Shown here piece by piece: positions 15,435 to 24,122 of a DNA stretch of 39,470 bases. Source of the stretch: DASSJM01 sp036280655 (GTDB lineage Bacteria; Actinomycetota; UBA4738; HRBIN12); contig DASUQI010000026.1 in NCBI GenBank assembly GCA_036280655.1, forward strand, positions 1 to 39,470. The letters run 5' to 3'. Under the pieces are notes generated by a model, which saw only the letters and a list, made by a program, of their open reading frames with translations, was not told the origin of the DNA and made no database searches. A program made the position numbers and the translations under genes. Numbering within the stretch: position 1 is the stretch's first letter; the number at the start of each line of letters is the position of its first letter.

Positions 15435-16688
15435 GTGAAGGTGAGGCTCCGAAATCCCGACCGTGAGGTCGAGCTCGCAGGCGACCGACGGATGCACGAC
15501 GTGCTCGGTGAGCTCGGCATCGACCCGGATACCGTGCTCGTGATCCGCGAGCGCGAGCTGCTCACGCGCGAGGACCGCGTGAGCGACGAGGATGTGATCG
15601 AGGTCCGGCCGGTGATCAGCGGCGGCGCGCGGCCGACCCGCATGAAGTGCCGCCGCTGCAAGGCGCCCGCGATCGTCGAGCTCCGGCGCCATAACGCGGC
15701 GTTCTGTCGCGGCTGCTTCCTCCGCCACGTCCGCGAGCAGGTGAAGCGCGCGATCGAGGCCTACGACATGCTCGGGCCCTCCGATCGCGTCCTGGTCGCC
15801 GTCTCGGGCGGCAAGGACTCGCTCGCGCTCTGGGACGTGCTCCTCGACCTCGGCTACCGGGCCGACGGCCTGTACTTGGGCCTCGGGATCGGCGAGTACT
15901 CGTCCCGCTCGGCCGAGGTCGCGCGGTCGTTCGCGCGGGAGCGGCGGGCCGGCCTGGTAGAGGTCGACCTCGCCCGCGACTACGGGTTCGACATCCCGAC
16001 GGCCGGCAGGAAGGGTTCGCGCTCCACGTGCGCGGTCTGCGGTCTCTCGAAGCGCTACGTCTTCAACCGCGCCGCTCGCGAGGGCGGCTACGACGTCATC
16101 GCGACGGGCCACAACCTCGACGACGAGGCGGCCACGTTGCTCGGCAACACGCTGCGGTGGCAGACCGACTACATCGCCCGCCAGTTCCCGGTCCTCGAGG
16201 CCGAGGAGGGCCTGGCGCGCAAGGTGAAGCCCCTGTTCCGGCTCTCGGAGCTCGAGACGGCCGCGTACGCGTTCCTGCGCGGGATCGACTACGTCGTGGA
16301 GGAGTGCCCGCTCGTCTCGGGGAACACGCAGCTCCGCTACAAGGAGGCGATGAATCGCCTCGAGTCCACCTCGCCCGGAACGAAGGCGCAGTTCTTCTTC
16401 GGCTATCTCGAGCGCGCCGCGCCGCTGTTCGCCGAGCAGGACGCGGTCGAGCTCGCGCCCTGCGAGCGCTGCGGCCAGCCCACCACGGGTCGGTTCTGCG
16501 CGTTCTGCCGTGCGCAGGCCCAGATCCTGGGGGAGCGGCTCGGAGAGCCGCGGGCGGGCGGGAAGGAGCAATGGGGCCGACTGGGGGCGCCGCCGGCGGA
16601 CGCCGACGAGCGAGCCGAGCGCGAGATGGTCGCGAACCTGTCCGAGGAGGTCCTTCCGGTCGAGATCTACGGGACGACGGCGAGATGA
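15435..16688 (+). CDS. ttuA: Ubiquitin-like sulfur carrier fused to TtuA/Ncs6-type tRNA 2-thiolation enzyme
   Basis: A 417-residue two-part protein. Residues 1-64 are a ThiS/MoaD/TtuB-type beta-grasp carrier ending in the hallmark VISGG (60-64). From 70 on it is a TtuA/Ncs6-type enzyme: first zinc finger Cys72, 75, 91, 94; PP-loop SGGKDS (124-129) for ATP; the pair Cys199/Cys202 in CAVCG plus Cys291, the arrangement that holds a 4Fe-4S cluster in TtuA; and second zinc finger Cys343, 346, 355, 358. TtuA thiolates position 54 of tRNA in Thermus using sulfur from the separate carrier TtuB. Here carrier and enzyme are one chain, with the Gly-Gly internal. The stop overlaps the ATG of trmI. The start is leaderless-type. 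Which uridine is modified is inferred. Confidence 0.9.
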   Translation: MKVRLRNPDREVELAGDRRMHDVLGELGIDPDTVLVIRERELLTREDRVSDEDVIEVRPVISGGARPTRMKCRRCKAPAIVELRRHNAAFCRGCFLRHVREQVKRAIEAYDMLGPSDRVLVAVSGGKDSLALWDVLLDLGYRADGLYLGLGIGEYSSRSAEVARSFARERRAGLVEVDLARDYGFDIPTAGRKGSRSTCAVCGLSKRYVFNRAAREGGYDVIATGHNLDDEAATLLGNTLRWQTDYIARQFPVLEAEEGLARKVKPLFRLSELETAAYAFLRGIDYVVEECPLVSGNTQLRYKEAMNRLESTSPGTKAQFFFGYLERAAPLFAEQDAVELAPCERCGQPTTGRFCAFCRAQAQILGERLGEPRAGGKEQWGRLGAPPADADERAEREMVANLSEEVLPVEIYGTTAR

Positions 16689-17470
16689 GCGGACCGTTCG
16701 AGGTCGGGGAGCGGATCCTGCTTGTTGACCAGCGCGGGCGCCGATACCTGATGACGCTGCGTGCGGGGGAGACGTGGCATTCGCACGGCGGCGGCGTGCC
16801 GCACGATCTCGTGATCGGGTCGGACGAAGGGGTCGTCGTGCATTCGGCCACCGGGATGGCGTTCCGCGCGTTCCGGCCGCGGATGGCGGACTTCGTCCTG
16901 AAGATGCCGCGCGGCGCGCAGGTGATCTACCCCAAGGACGTCGGCGCGATCCTCGTCGAGGTCGACGTGCATCCCGGGGCGCGGGTGCTCGAGGCCGGCA
17001 CGGGATCGGGGTCGCTGACGCTCGCGCTGTGCCGCGCGACGGGACCCGAGGGTCGCGTCGTCTCCTATGACGTGCGCGAGGAATTCCAATCGAAGGCGGC
17101 GATCAACATCGAGTCGTTCCTCGGCAAACTGCCGGACTGGCTCGAGCTCCGCGCGGGCGACGTCCGGGAGGTGGCCGAAGGCGGAGAGTCGTTCGACCGC
17201 GCCGTCCTCGATCTGCCCGAGCCGTGGGCGGCGCTCGAGGCGCTCGCCGCGGTGATGCCCCCGGGCGCGATCGTCGGGACCTACCTGCCGACGACCGTGC
17301 AGGTCCAGCAGCTCGTCCTCGCGCTCGGGCGGGCCGGGTTCGAGCACCTGGAGACGTTCGAGGTGCTCCGACGCTCGTGGCACGTGACCGAACGGAGCAT
17401 GCGGCCGGACCACCGGATGGTGGCGCACACGGGGTTCCTGACGGTCGCGAGGCGCGTCACCGACGAGTGA
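16685..17470 (+). CDS. trmI: tRNA (adenine-58-N1)-methyltransferase TrmI
   Basis: A 261-residue class I SAM-dependent methyltransferase of the TrmI family, which forms m1A58 in the tRNA T-loop. The N-terminal small beta domain (1-70) is followed by the Rossmann fold with the SAM motif EAGTGSGSLTL (103-113), the catalytic-region motif LDLPEPW, and the family's typical end (MRPDHRMVAHTGFLTVAR). The ATG at 16685 overlaps the stop of the preceding thiolase gene (ATGA), so the two are translationally coupled. In actinobacteria trmI is a known upstream neighbour of the ARC/Mpa gene, as here. Confidence 0.95.
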   Translation: MSGPFEVGERILLVDQRGRRYLMTLRAGETWHSHGGGVPHDLVIGSDEGVVVHSATGMAFRAFRPRMADFVLKMPRGAQVIYPKDVGAILVEVDVHPGARVLEAGTGSGSLTLALCRATGPEGRVVSYDVREEFQSKAAINIESFLGKLPDWLELRAGDVREVAEGGESFDRAVLDLPEPWAALEALAAVMPPGAIVGTYLPTTVQVQQLVLALGRAGFEHLETFEVLRRSWHVTERSMRPDHRMVAHTGFLTVARRVTDE

Positions 17471-17569
17471 TGACGTAGGACTCAGGTCAAACCGCTCGCC
17501 TGCCGAAACCGTATCCACATAGGCCGGAAGACCTCCCCCGGCCTCCCCGGTGCACGGGAAGAGCGGGGG

Positions 17570-17575
17570 TACACT
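17570..17575 (+). promoter_or_regulatory. -10 hexamer TACACT upstream of arc
   Basis: TACACT predicts a start near 17582 and a short leader holding GGAGG (17587-17591) before the ATG at 17600. This would let the proteasome genes be transcribed separately from trmI. Confidence 0.5.
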
Positions 17576-17599
17576 TCCGCAACGCTGGAGGTCGAGGAG

Positions 17600-19351
17600 A
17601 TGCCCGAGCCGGACGCACGGGAACGGCAGGAGACGTACGAGAAGCAGATCCACGAGCTGCAGACGCAGGTGCGCTTCCTCGAGGACGAGATCTCCCTCCT
17701 GCGCCGCCGGCTCACCAACGCTCCCCGCCAGGTCAAGCTGCTCGAGGACAAGCTCCTCGAGGCGCGTTCGGACCTCTCGCGGGCCCTCTCGCAGAACGAG
17801 AAGCTCGCCGGCACGCTTCAGTCGGAGAAGGAGCGCATCGAGGGCCTCCGCGAGGAGGTCGAGAAGCTCAGCCAGCCGCCCGCGTCGTTCGGCGTCTACC
17901 TGGCGACCAACGAGGACGGCTCGGCCGACGTCTTCACGGCCGGCCGCAAGATGCGCGTGAACGCCTCGCCAGACCTCGATCCCGCCCGCCTGCGTAAGGG
18001 CGTCGAGGTAATCCTGAACGAGGCGCTGAACATCGTGGAGGTGCTCGACCCCGACCGCGCGGGCGAGGTGATGCGGGTGAAGGACCGCCTCGGGGACGAC
18101 CGGGTGGTCGTGGTCGGCCGCGGCGACGAGGAGCTCGTCGCGACGCTCTCGGCGGGACTGCTCACCGAGTCGATCCGCGCCGGCGACCCGCTCCTGATCG
18201 ACCCGCGCTCCACGGTGGCGCTCGAGAAGCTGCCGAAGGAGGAGGTCGAGGAGCTCGTCCTCGAGGAGATCCCGGACGTGTCGTACGAGGACATCGGCGG
18301 GCTCGAGGGCCAGATCGAGGCGATCCGCGACGCGGTCGAGCTCCCGTTCCTGTACGCGGAGCTGTTCCAGGAGCACCAGCTCGAGGCGCCGAAGGGCGTG
18401 CTTCTCTACGGGCCGCCCGGCTGCGGCAAGACGCTGATCGCCAAGGCCGTCGCGAAGTCGCTCGCCGACAAGGTGAAGGAGCGGACCGGACGGCAGGACG
18501 CGCACTCGTACTTCCTCAACATCAAGGGACCCGAGCTGCTCAACAAGTACGTCGGCGAGACCGAGCGCCAGATCCGGCAGATCTTCCAGCGGGCGAAGGA
18601 GCGGAGCGAGGAGGGCCTACCGGTCATCGTGTTCTTCGACGAGATGGACTCGATCTTCCGGACCCGCGGGAGTGGGATCTCGAGCGACGTCGAGTCGACG
18701 ATCGTGCCGCAGCTGCTCTCGGAGCTCGACGGCGTCGAGACGCTCAAGAACGTGATCGTGATCGGCGCGTCCAACCGGGAGGACCTCATCGACCCGGCGA
18801 TCCTGCGACCCGGACGCCTCGACGTGAAGATCAAGATCGAACGCCCGGACGCCGCCCAGGCCGCCGACATCATGAGGAAGTACCTGAACCCCACCGTCCC
18901 GATCCATCCCGAGGACGTCGGACGCACCGACGGCGACGTGAAGACCGCGATCGGGCGGATGATCCAGTCGACGGTGGACCGCATGTACTCCGAGGCGGAC
19001 GACAACCGGTTCCTCGAGGTCACCTACGCGAGCGGCGACAAGGAGATCCTGTACTTCAAGGACTTCAACTCGGGGGCGATGATCGAGAACATCGTGCGGC
19101 GCGCCAAGAAGGAGGCGATCAAGCGCTTCCTGTCGACGGGGGAGAAGGGGATCAAGGGCGAGGACCTCTCCCACGCGATCCGGGACGAGTTCAAGGAGAA
19201 CGAGGACCTGCCCAACACGACGAACCCCGACGACTGGGCCCGGATCTCCGGCAAGAAGGGCGAGCGGATCGTCTACGTCCGCACGCTCCTCGGGGACGGG
19301 GACGCCGAGGGCCGGCAGGTCGAGCGGGTCAGCGCGGGTCAGTACCTGTAA
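17600..19351 (+). CDS. arc: Proteasome-associated AAA ATPase ARC/Mpa
   Basis: A 583-residue hexameric unfoldase that recognises pupylated proteins and threads them into the 20S proteasome. The N-terminal coiled coil (about 8-91), which binds Pup in Mpa, is followed by the tandem OB-fold region (about 95-225) and the AAA domain: Walker A GPPGCGKT (271-278) and Walker B VIVFFDEMD (342-350). The protein ends in GQYL, the C-terminal motif that docks into the proteasome alpha ring in Mycobacterium Mpa. The ATG has GGAGG 8 bases upstream. The gene opens the arc-dop-pup-prcB-prcA-pafA series. Confidence 0.97.
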   Translation: MPEPDARERQETYEKQIHELQTQVRFLEDEISLLRRRLTNAPRQVKLLEDKLLEARSDLSRALSQNEKLAGTLQSEKERIEGLREEVEKLSQPPASFGVYLATNEDGSADVFTAGRKMRVNASPDLDPARLRKGVEVILNEALNIVEVLDPDRAGEVMRVKDRLGDDRVVVVGRGDEELVATLSAGLLTESIRAGDPLLIDPRSTVALEKLPKEEVEELVLEEIPDVSYEDIGGLEGQIEAIRDAVELPFLYAELFQEHQLEAPKGVLLYGPPGCGKTLIAKAVAKSLADKVKERTGRQDAHSYFLNIKGPELLNKYVGETERQIRQIFQRAKERSEEGLPVIVFFDEMDSIFRTRGSGISSDVESTIVPQLLSELDGVETLKNVIVIGASNREDLIDPAILRPGRLDVKIKIERPDAAQAADIMRKYLNPTVPIHPEDVGRTDGDVKTAIGRMIQSTVDRMYSEADDNRFLEVTYASGDKEILYFKDFNSGAMIENIVRRAKKEAIKRFLSTGEKGIKGEDLSHAIRDEFKENEDLPNTTNPDDWARISGKKGERIVYVRTLLGDGDAEGRQVERVSAGQYL

Positions 19352-19360
19352 GGTCCCCGG

Positions 19361-20845
19361 ATGGCCATCCCCAAGGTCATCGGGACCGAGACCGAGTACG
19401 GGATCGCGGCCGTCGGCAGCCCCGAGTTCAACCCGGTCATCTCCTCCTCGCTCCTGATCAGCACCTACGCCGGCGCGCTCCGCCGGATCCGCTGGGACTA
19501 CGAGCAGGAGTCGCCGCTCCGCGACGCCAGAGGGTTCGAGCCGGTGCAGCTCCGCGAGCCGTCCGAGGAGGACCTCGGGCTCGCCAACGTGATCCTGCCC
19601 AACGGGGCGCGCTACTACGTCGACCACGCACACCCGGAGTACTCGACGCCCGAGTGCGCGACGCCGCGCGAGCTCGTGCTCCACGACAAGGCGGGCGAGC
19701 GCGTCCTCGAGCGTTCGCTCCGCGAGGTGGAGCGGGCGCTCCCGGGCGGCAACCGGCTCGCCGTCTACAAGAACAACAGCGACGGCAAGGGGAACTCGTA
19801 CGGCACCCACGAGAACTACCTCGTCGACCGCGCGGTGCCGTTCGCGAACCTGGTGGCCGGGCTCACGCCGTTCTTCGTGACCCGGCAGGTCTTCTGCGGC
19901 GCCGGGAAGCTCGGGGGCGAGGCCTCGTGGGACGACCGGTCCGGGCAGCGGTACCAGCTCAGCCAGCGCGCCGACTTCTTCGAGGCCGAGGTCGGGCTCG
20001 AGACCACGCTGAAGCGCCCGATCATCAACACGCGCGACGAGCCGCACGCCGATCCCGAGAAGTACCGCCGGCTGCATGTGATCGTCGGCGACGCCAACCT
20101 GTGCGAGGTCGCGACCCTCCTCAAGGTCGGGACGACGGCGCTCGTCCTCAAGATGATCGAGGACGACGACGCCCCCGAGCTCGAGCTCGCCGAGCCGGTG
20201 CCGGCGCTCCACGAGGTCTCGCGCGACGTCACCTGCAGCGCGCCGCTGCTGCTATCCGACGGGCGGCGGCTCACCCCGGTCCAGATCCAGTGGGAGTACC
20301 TGGAGCGGGCGAAGAAGTACGTCGAGCAGGAGGACACGACCGCGGACAACCTCGAGGTGCTCGAGCGCTGGGAGTCGGTCCTTGCGGGCCTCGAGGACGA
20401 CCCGATGCAGCTCACGCGCGAGCTCGACTGGGTGGCCAAGCACCGGCTGCTCGAGGGCTACCGCGAGCGACACGGCCTCGACTGGTCGGACCCGAAGCTC
20501 CGGCTGATCGACCTGCAGTATCACGACGTCGACCGTGCGAAGGGGCTCTACCATCGCCTCGCCGCGGCCGGGCAGGTCGAGCGCCTAGTCTCTGAGGACG
20601 AGGTGGAGCGCGCCGTCATGGAGCCGCCCGAGGACACGCGGGCCTACTTCCGCGGCCGATGCATCGCCGCGTACCCCGACGCGATCGCCGCCGCGTCGTG
20701 GGACTCGATGATCTTCGACATCGGCGCGGATGCGCTCCAGCGCGTCCCGATGCGCGAGCCGCTGAAGGGGACGAAGGTCCACGTGGACGACCTGCTCGAG
20801 CGCGCGGAAGACGCGGCGGCCCTCGTCGAGCTGCTGCGGTCGTAA
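19361..20845 (+). CDS. dop: Depupylase/Pup deamidase Dop
   Basis: A 494-residue carboxylate-amine-ligase-fold enzyme that removes Pup from substrates and, where Pup ends in Gln, deamidates it. The ATP/metal-binding start is GTETEYG (8-14). The characteristic Dop loop rich in charged residues lies at about 40-75. The catalytic Asp88 is in YYVDHAHPEYSTPE, followed by NNSDGKGNSYG and NTRDEPHAD. It differs from the paralogue PafA downstream by the loop and by length. It lies 9 bases after arc with only a weak ribosome site, so it is probably translated from the arc transcript. As Pup here already ends in Glu, only depupylation should be needed. Confidence 0.96.
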   Translation: MAIPKVIGTETEYGIAAVGSPEFNPVISSSLLISTYAGALRRIRWDYEQESPLRDARGFEPVQLREPSEEDLGLANVILPNGARYYVDHAHPEYSTPECATPRELVLHDKAGERVLERSLREVERALPGGNRLAVYKNNSDGKGNSYGTHENYLVDRAVPFANLVAGLTPFFVTRQVFCGAGKLGGEASWDDRSGQRYQLSQRADFFEAEVGLETTLKRPIINTRDEPHADPEKYRRLHVIVGDANLCEVATLLKVGTTALVLKMIEDDDAPELELAEPVPALHEVSRDVTCSAPLLLSDGRRLTPVQIQWEYLERAKKYVEQEDTTADNLEVLERWESVLAGLEDDPMQLTRELDWVAKHRLLEGYRERHGLDWSDPKLRLIDLQYHDVDRAKGLYHRLAAAGQVERLVSEDEVERAVMEPPEDTRAYFRGRCIAAYPDAIAAASWDSMIFDIGADALQRVPMREPLKGTKVHVDDLLERAEDAAALVELLRS

Positions 20846-20858
20846 CACCCCACCCGGG

Positions 20859-20864
20859 TAGGAT
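20859..20864 (+). promoter_or_regulatory. -10 hexamer TAGGAT upstream of pup
   Basis: TAGGAT 14 bases after the dop stop predicts a leader of about 45 bases to the pup GTG. An internal promoter for pup-prcB-prcA would allow higher expression of the modifier and core. Confidence 0.45.
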
Positions 20865-20914
20865 GGGTCGGACGCGGACGATCGGCGGCACCGCGGCGAG
20901 CTGAAGGAGCGATC

Positions 20915-21115
20915 GTGCCTCAGGAGCAGGAGCAGAAGAAGACCCAGAAGCGTTCCGGCGGCGAGGGCGGCGACGACGCCGGACAGGTCGAGACGGCCTC
21001 CAAGGGCGAGAAGCTCAAGGAGGAGATGGACGACATCCTCGACGAGATCGACTCCGTCCTGGAGGAGAACGCCGAGGAGTTCGTGAAGTCCTACGTCCAG
21101 AAGGGCGGGGAATGA
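20915..21115 (+). CDS. pup: Prokaryotic ubiquitin-like protein Pup
   Basis: A 66-residue, acidic, mostly disordered protein. The helical ARC-binding segment is at about 31-60 (EKLKEEMDDILDEIDSVLEE). The C-terminus is VQKGGE: the two glycines are followed directly by Glu, the form that PafA ligates to lysines, so no deamidation from Gln is required. The GTG start has GAAGGAG 5 bases upstream. The stop overlaps the ATG of prcB (ATGA at 21112-21115), coupling modifier and protease core. Confidence 0.97.
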   Translation: MPQEQEQKKTQKRSGGEGGDDAGQVETASKGEKLKEEMDDILDEIDSVLEENAEEFVKSYVQKGGE

Positions 21116-21942
21116 CGGACGGCCCGCTGCCGCCCCCCGGGGCGCCGGGCGGTCCGATCGGCGCGAACCCCAGCTTCTTCGACCTCATCCGCACGACCCG
21201 CCCCGAGGCCCTGCCCCAGCCCGTCACGGACGCCGTCACGCCAATGCACGGCACGACCGTGGTCGGGCTGAAGTTCGCCGAGGGCGTCGCCTTCGCCGGC
21301 GACCGACGGGCCACCGAGGGGTTCGCGATCGCCGACGAACGCATGGAGAAGGTCTTCGCCGCGGACGGGTTCTCGGTCATCGCGATCGCGGGCGCGGCGG
21401 GCCAGGCGATCGAGCTCGTCCGGCTGTTCCAGCTGGAGCTCGAGCACTACGAGAAGATCACCGGCGACCGCCTTTCGCTCGAGGGCAAGGCCAACCGCCT
21501 CGCGCAGATGATCCGCGGCAACCTGCCGGCGGCGATGCAGGGGCTGGTCGTGGTGCCGCTGTTCGGCGGGTTCGACGAGCGGCGGAACGAGGGCCGGATC
21601 TTCTACTACGACGCGACCGGCGGCCGCTGGGAGGAGGACGACTTCCACGCGACGGGGTCGGGCGGGCGCCCGGCGCGGAGCTCGCTCAAGAAGCGCTGGC
21701 GGCCCGGCCTCGACCGGGCCGAGGCGCTCCGCGTGGTCGTCGAGGCGCTGGTGGACGCGTCGCACGAGGACGCGGGCACGGGCGGCCCGGACCCAGCAAG
21801 AGGGATCTTCCCGACGGTGATCGTCGCCTCGGGCTCGGGGGCCGAGGCGGTCTCCGAGGAAGACGTCCGCGCGGCCTACGAGGCCGTGATGGCCGCCAAC
21901 GAGGGCGCAGGCGGCGCGAGCCGCGAGGGGGGCGTCTCGTGA
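21112..21942 (+). CDS. prcB: 20S proteasome beta subunit PrcB
   Basis: A 276-residue precursor. The propeptide (1-47) is removed by self-cleavage before Thr48 in MHGTTVVGL, which becomes the active-site N-terminal threonine. GDRRATEG follows with the conserved Asp. The C-terminal tail after about 250 is Gly/Ala/Glu-rich and probably flexible. Beta subunits form the two inner rings of the core and carry all peptidase activity. The ATG overlaps the pup stop and its own stop overlaps the prcA GTG, so pup-prcB-prcA is a tightly coupled unit. Confidence 0.97.
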   Translation: MTDGPLPPPGAPGGPIGANPSFFDLIRTTRPEALPQPVTDAVTPMHGTTVVGLKFAEGVAFAGDRRATEGFAIADERMEKVFAADGFSVIAIAGAAGQAIELVRLFQLELEHYEKITGDRLSLEGKANRLAQMIRGNLPAAMQGLVVVPLFGGFDERRNEGRIFYYDATGGRWEEDDFHATGSGGRPARSSLKKRWRPGLDRAEALRVVVEALVDASHEDAGTGGPDPARGIFPTVIVASGSGAEAVSEEDVRAAYEAVMAANEGAGGASREGGVS

Positions 21943-22625
21943 GCTTCATGCCGTACGTCCCGCCCGAGCAGCTCATGAAGGACCGCTCGGAGTTCGCGCG
22001 CAAGGGGATCGCCCGCGGCAAATCGGTCGTCTGCGTCGAGTACTCGGACGGGCTCGTGTTCACGGCCGAGAACCCGAGCGCCACCCTGCACAAGATCAGC
22101 GAGATCTACGACCGGATCGCGTTCGCCGGCGTCGGAAAGTACAGCGAGTTCGAGGACCTGCGGATCAGCGGCGTGCGTCTCGCCGACCTCCGCGGCTACT
22201 CCTACGGCCGCGAGGATGTCCGCGCGCGCGACGTCGCGAACGCCTACTCGCAGGCGCTCTCGACGATCTTCACGCAGCAGATGAAGCCGTACGAGGTCGA
22301 GATCCTCGTGGCCGAGATCGCCGAGGACGCGGGACGCAACGAGGTCTACCACGTGCTCTACGACGGGACGGTCACCGACGAGCATGGGTACGTCGCGATC
22401 GGCGGGCATACCGAGGAGCTCACGAACGCCGTGAAGGCGGCGTTCCAGCCCGAGTGGGACCTCGCGACCGCGGTGCGCGAGTCCGTGAAGGCGCTCTCGA
22501 CGGCCGAGGGCCGCCAGGTGGAGGCCGGCCAGATCGAGGCCGGCGTCCTCGACCGCACGCGCCCGGCGAGGCGGAAGTTCCGCCGGCTGGGCGACGACGA
22601 GGTCACCGAGATCCTCGGCGCCTGA
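21939..22625 (+). CDS. prcA: 20S proteasome alpha subunit PrcA
   Basis: A 228-residue alpha subunit forming the outer gating rings on which ARC docks. Conserved stretches are YVPPEQLMKDRSEFARKGI at the N-terminus (alpha-type helix H0), AENPS, KISEIYDRIAF, GKYSEFEDL, RGYSYGREDV and FTQQMKPYEVE. There is no N-terminal Thr, as expected. The GTG at 21939 overlaps the prcB stop (GTGA) and gives an N-terminus like that of Mycobacterium PrcA; an ATG at 21948 is the alternative. Confidence 0.96.
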   Translation: MSFMPYVPPEQLMKDRSEFARKGIARGKSVVCVEYSDGLVFTAENPSATLHKISEIYDRIAFAGVGKYSEFEDLRISGVRLADLRGYSYGREDVRARDVANAYSQALSTIFTQQMKPYEVEILVAEIAEDAGRNEVYHVLYDGTVTDEHGYVAIGGHTEELTNAVKAAFQPEWDLATAVRESVKALSTAEGRQVEAGQIEAGVLDRTRPARRKFRRLGDDEVTEILGA

Positions 22626-22657
22626 GGCGCCTCCCCACCGAGCGGGGTGCCCGGGCC

Positions 22658-22663
22658 TACACT
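22658..22663 (+). promoter_or_regulatory. -10 hexamer TACACT of pafA (leaderless)
   Basis: TACACT, 6 bases, then GTG at 22670, with no Shine-Dalgarno. It predicts a leaderless pafA mRNA independent of prcA. Confidence 0.55.
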
Positions 22664-22669
22664 CGGGGC

Positions 22670-24028
22670 GTGGAACGGCGCATCTTCGGGCTCGAGAACG
22701 AGTACGGCGTCACGTGCACCTTCCGCGGGCAGCGGCGCCTGTCGCCGGACGAGGTGGCCCGCTACCTGTTCCGGCGCGTCGTGCACTGGGGCCGCTCCTC
22801 GAACGTGTTCCTGGAGAACGGGGCGCGCCTGTACCTCGACGTGGGCTCCCATCCCGAGTACGCCACGCCCGAGTGCGACCAGATCGCGGACCTCGTCGCC
22901 CACGACAAGGCGGGGGAGCGGATCCTCGAGGCGCTCCTCGCGGCGGCCGAGGTCCGGCTCCACGAGGAGGGCATCAGCGGGCAGGTCTTCCTGTTCAAGA
23001 ACAACACCGACTCGGCCGGGAACTCCTACGGCTGCCACGAGAACTACCTCGTCGCGCGCCAGGGCGAGTTCGCGCGCATGGCCGACATGCTGATCCCGTT
23101 CTTCGTCACCCGGCAGATCTGGTGCGGCGCCGGGAAGGTCCTGCACGGGCCGCGGGGCGCCGTGTACTGCATCGCGCAGCGCGCCGAGCACATCTGGGAG
23201 GGCGTCTCCTCGGCGACGACGCGGTCGCGGCCGATCATCAACACCCGCGACGAGCCGCACGCGGACGCCGAGCGGTTCCGGCGCCTGCACGTGATCGTCG
23301 GCGACTCGAACATGTCCGAGTTCAGCACCTGGATGAAGGTCGGGATCACCGACCTCGTGCTGCGGATGGTCGAGGCGAACACCGTGATGCGCGACCTCTC
23401 CCTCGAGAACCCGATCCGGGCGATCCGGGAGATCAGCCACGACGTCTCGTGCCGGAAGAAGGTTCGGCTCGCGAACGGGCGAGAGCTCTCGGCGATCGAG
23501 GTGCAGGAGGAGTACTTCGACCGCACGGAGCGGTTCCTCGAGCGCCGGGGCACGGACCCGCAGTCCAAGCAGCTGCTCCAGGAGTGGCGCGACTCGCTCG
23601 ACGCGCTGATCCTGCAGGAGCCGGAGCGCCTGGTCCGCAAGGTGGACTGGGTGGCCAAGCGCGTACTGATCGACCGGTACCGCGAGCGGCACCAGCTGGC
23701 GCTCTCGCACCCGCGCGTGGCGCTGCTCGATCTCGCGTACCACGACGTGAACCGGACGCGCGGGCTCTACCATCTGCTCGAGCGCGCGGGGAAGATGGAG
23801 CGAGCCGTCACCGAGAAGGACGTCCAGCGCGCGATGCGCGAGCCGCCGCAGACCACCCGCGCGAAGCTCCGCGGTGACTTCATCCGCCAAGCGAAGCAGA
23901 AGCGCCGCGACTACACCGTGGACTGGGTGCACCTCAAGCTGAACGATCAGGCGCAACGGACCGTGCTGTGCAAAGACCCGTTCCGCAGCGTCGACGAGCG
24001 CGTCGAGCAGCTGATCGCACACATGTGA
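22670..24028 (+). CDS. pafA: Pup-protein ligase PafA
   Basis: A 452-residue enzyme that joins the C-terminal Glu of Pup to substrate lysines using ATP. The ATP/metal site begins FGLENEYGV with Glu9. The catalytic Asp57 is in LYLDVGSHPEYATPE, followed by FKNNTDSAGNSYGCHENY, NTRDEPHAD and HVIVGDSNMSE. The C-terminal domain ends with DWVHLKLNDQAQ and LCKDPF. The length matches Mycobacterium PafA. The GTG is chosen because the family N-terminus begins here and the -10 box lies 6 bases upstream. It is convergent with the DUF3866 gene on the other strand. Confidence 0.97.
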   Translation: MERRIFGLENEYGVTCTFRGQRRLSPDEVARYLFRRVVHWGRSSNVFLENGARLYLDVGSHPEYATPECDQIADLVAHDKAGERILEALLAAAEVRLHEEGISGQVFLFKNNTDSAGNSYGCHENYLVARQGEFARMADMLIPFFVTRQIWCGAGKVLHGPRGAVYCIAQRAEHIWEGVSSATTRSRPIINTRDEPHADAERFRRLHVIVGDSNMSEFSTWMKVGITDLVLRMVEANTVMRDLSLENPIRAIREISHDVSCRKKVRLANGRELSAIEVQEEYFDRTERFLERRGTDPQSKQLLQEWRDSLDALILQEPERLVRKVDWVAKRVLIDRYRERHQLALSHPRVALLDLAYHDVNRTRGLYHLLERAGKMERAVTEKDVQRAMREPPQTTRAKLRGDFIRQAKQKRRDYTVDWVHLKLNDQAQRTVLCKDPFRSVDERVEQLIAHM

Positions 24029-24122
24029 CGCTTGGGGCGCGAGCGCTCACCCCGGCGAACGGCGGAGACCGGATGGCGGCTGTCCGCGGACGACCGAGAG
24101 CCGACGCCGTTCGGCGGCTACC

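Noticed and set aside
24056..24113. Inverted repeat CGAACGGCG/CGCCGTTCG between pafA and DUF3866 as a terminator
   Set aside because: The 9-bp arms are separated by 40 bases and there is no T-tract; too weak to annotate as a terminator, although convergent genes would benefit from one.
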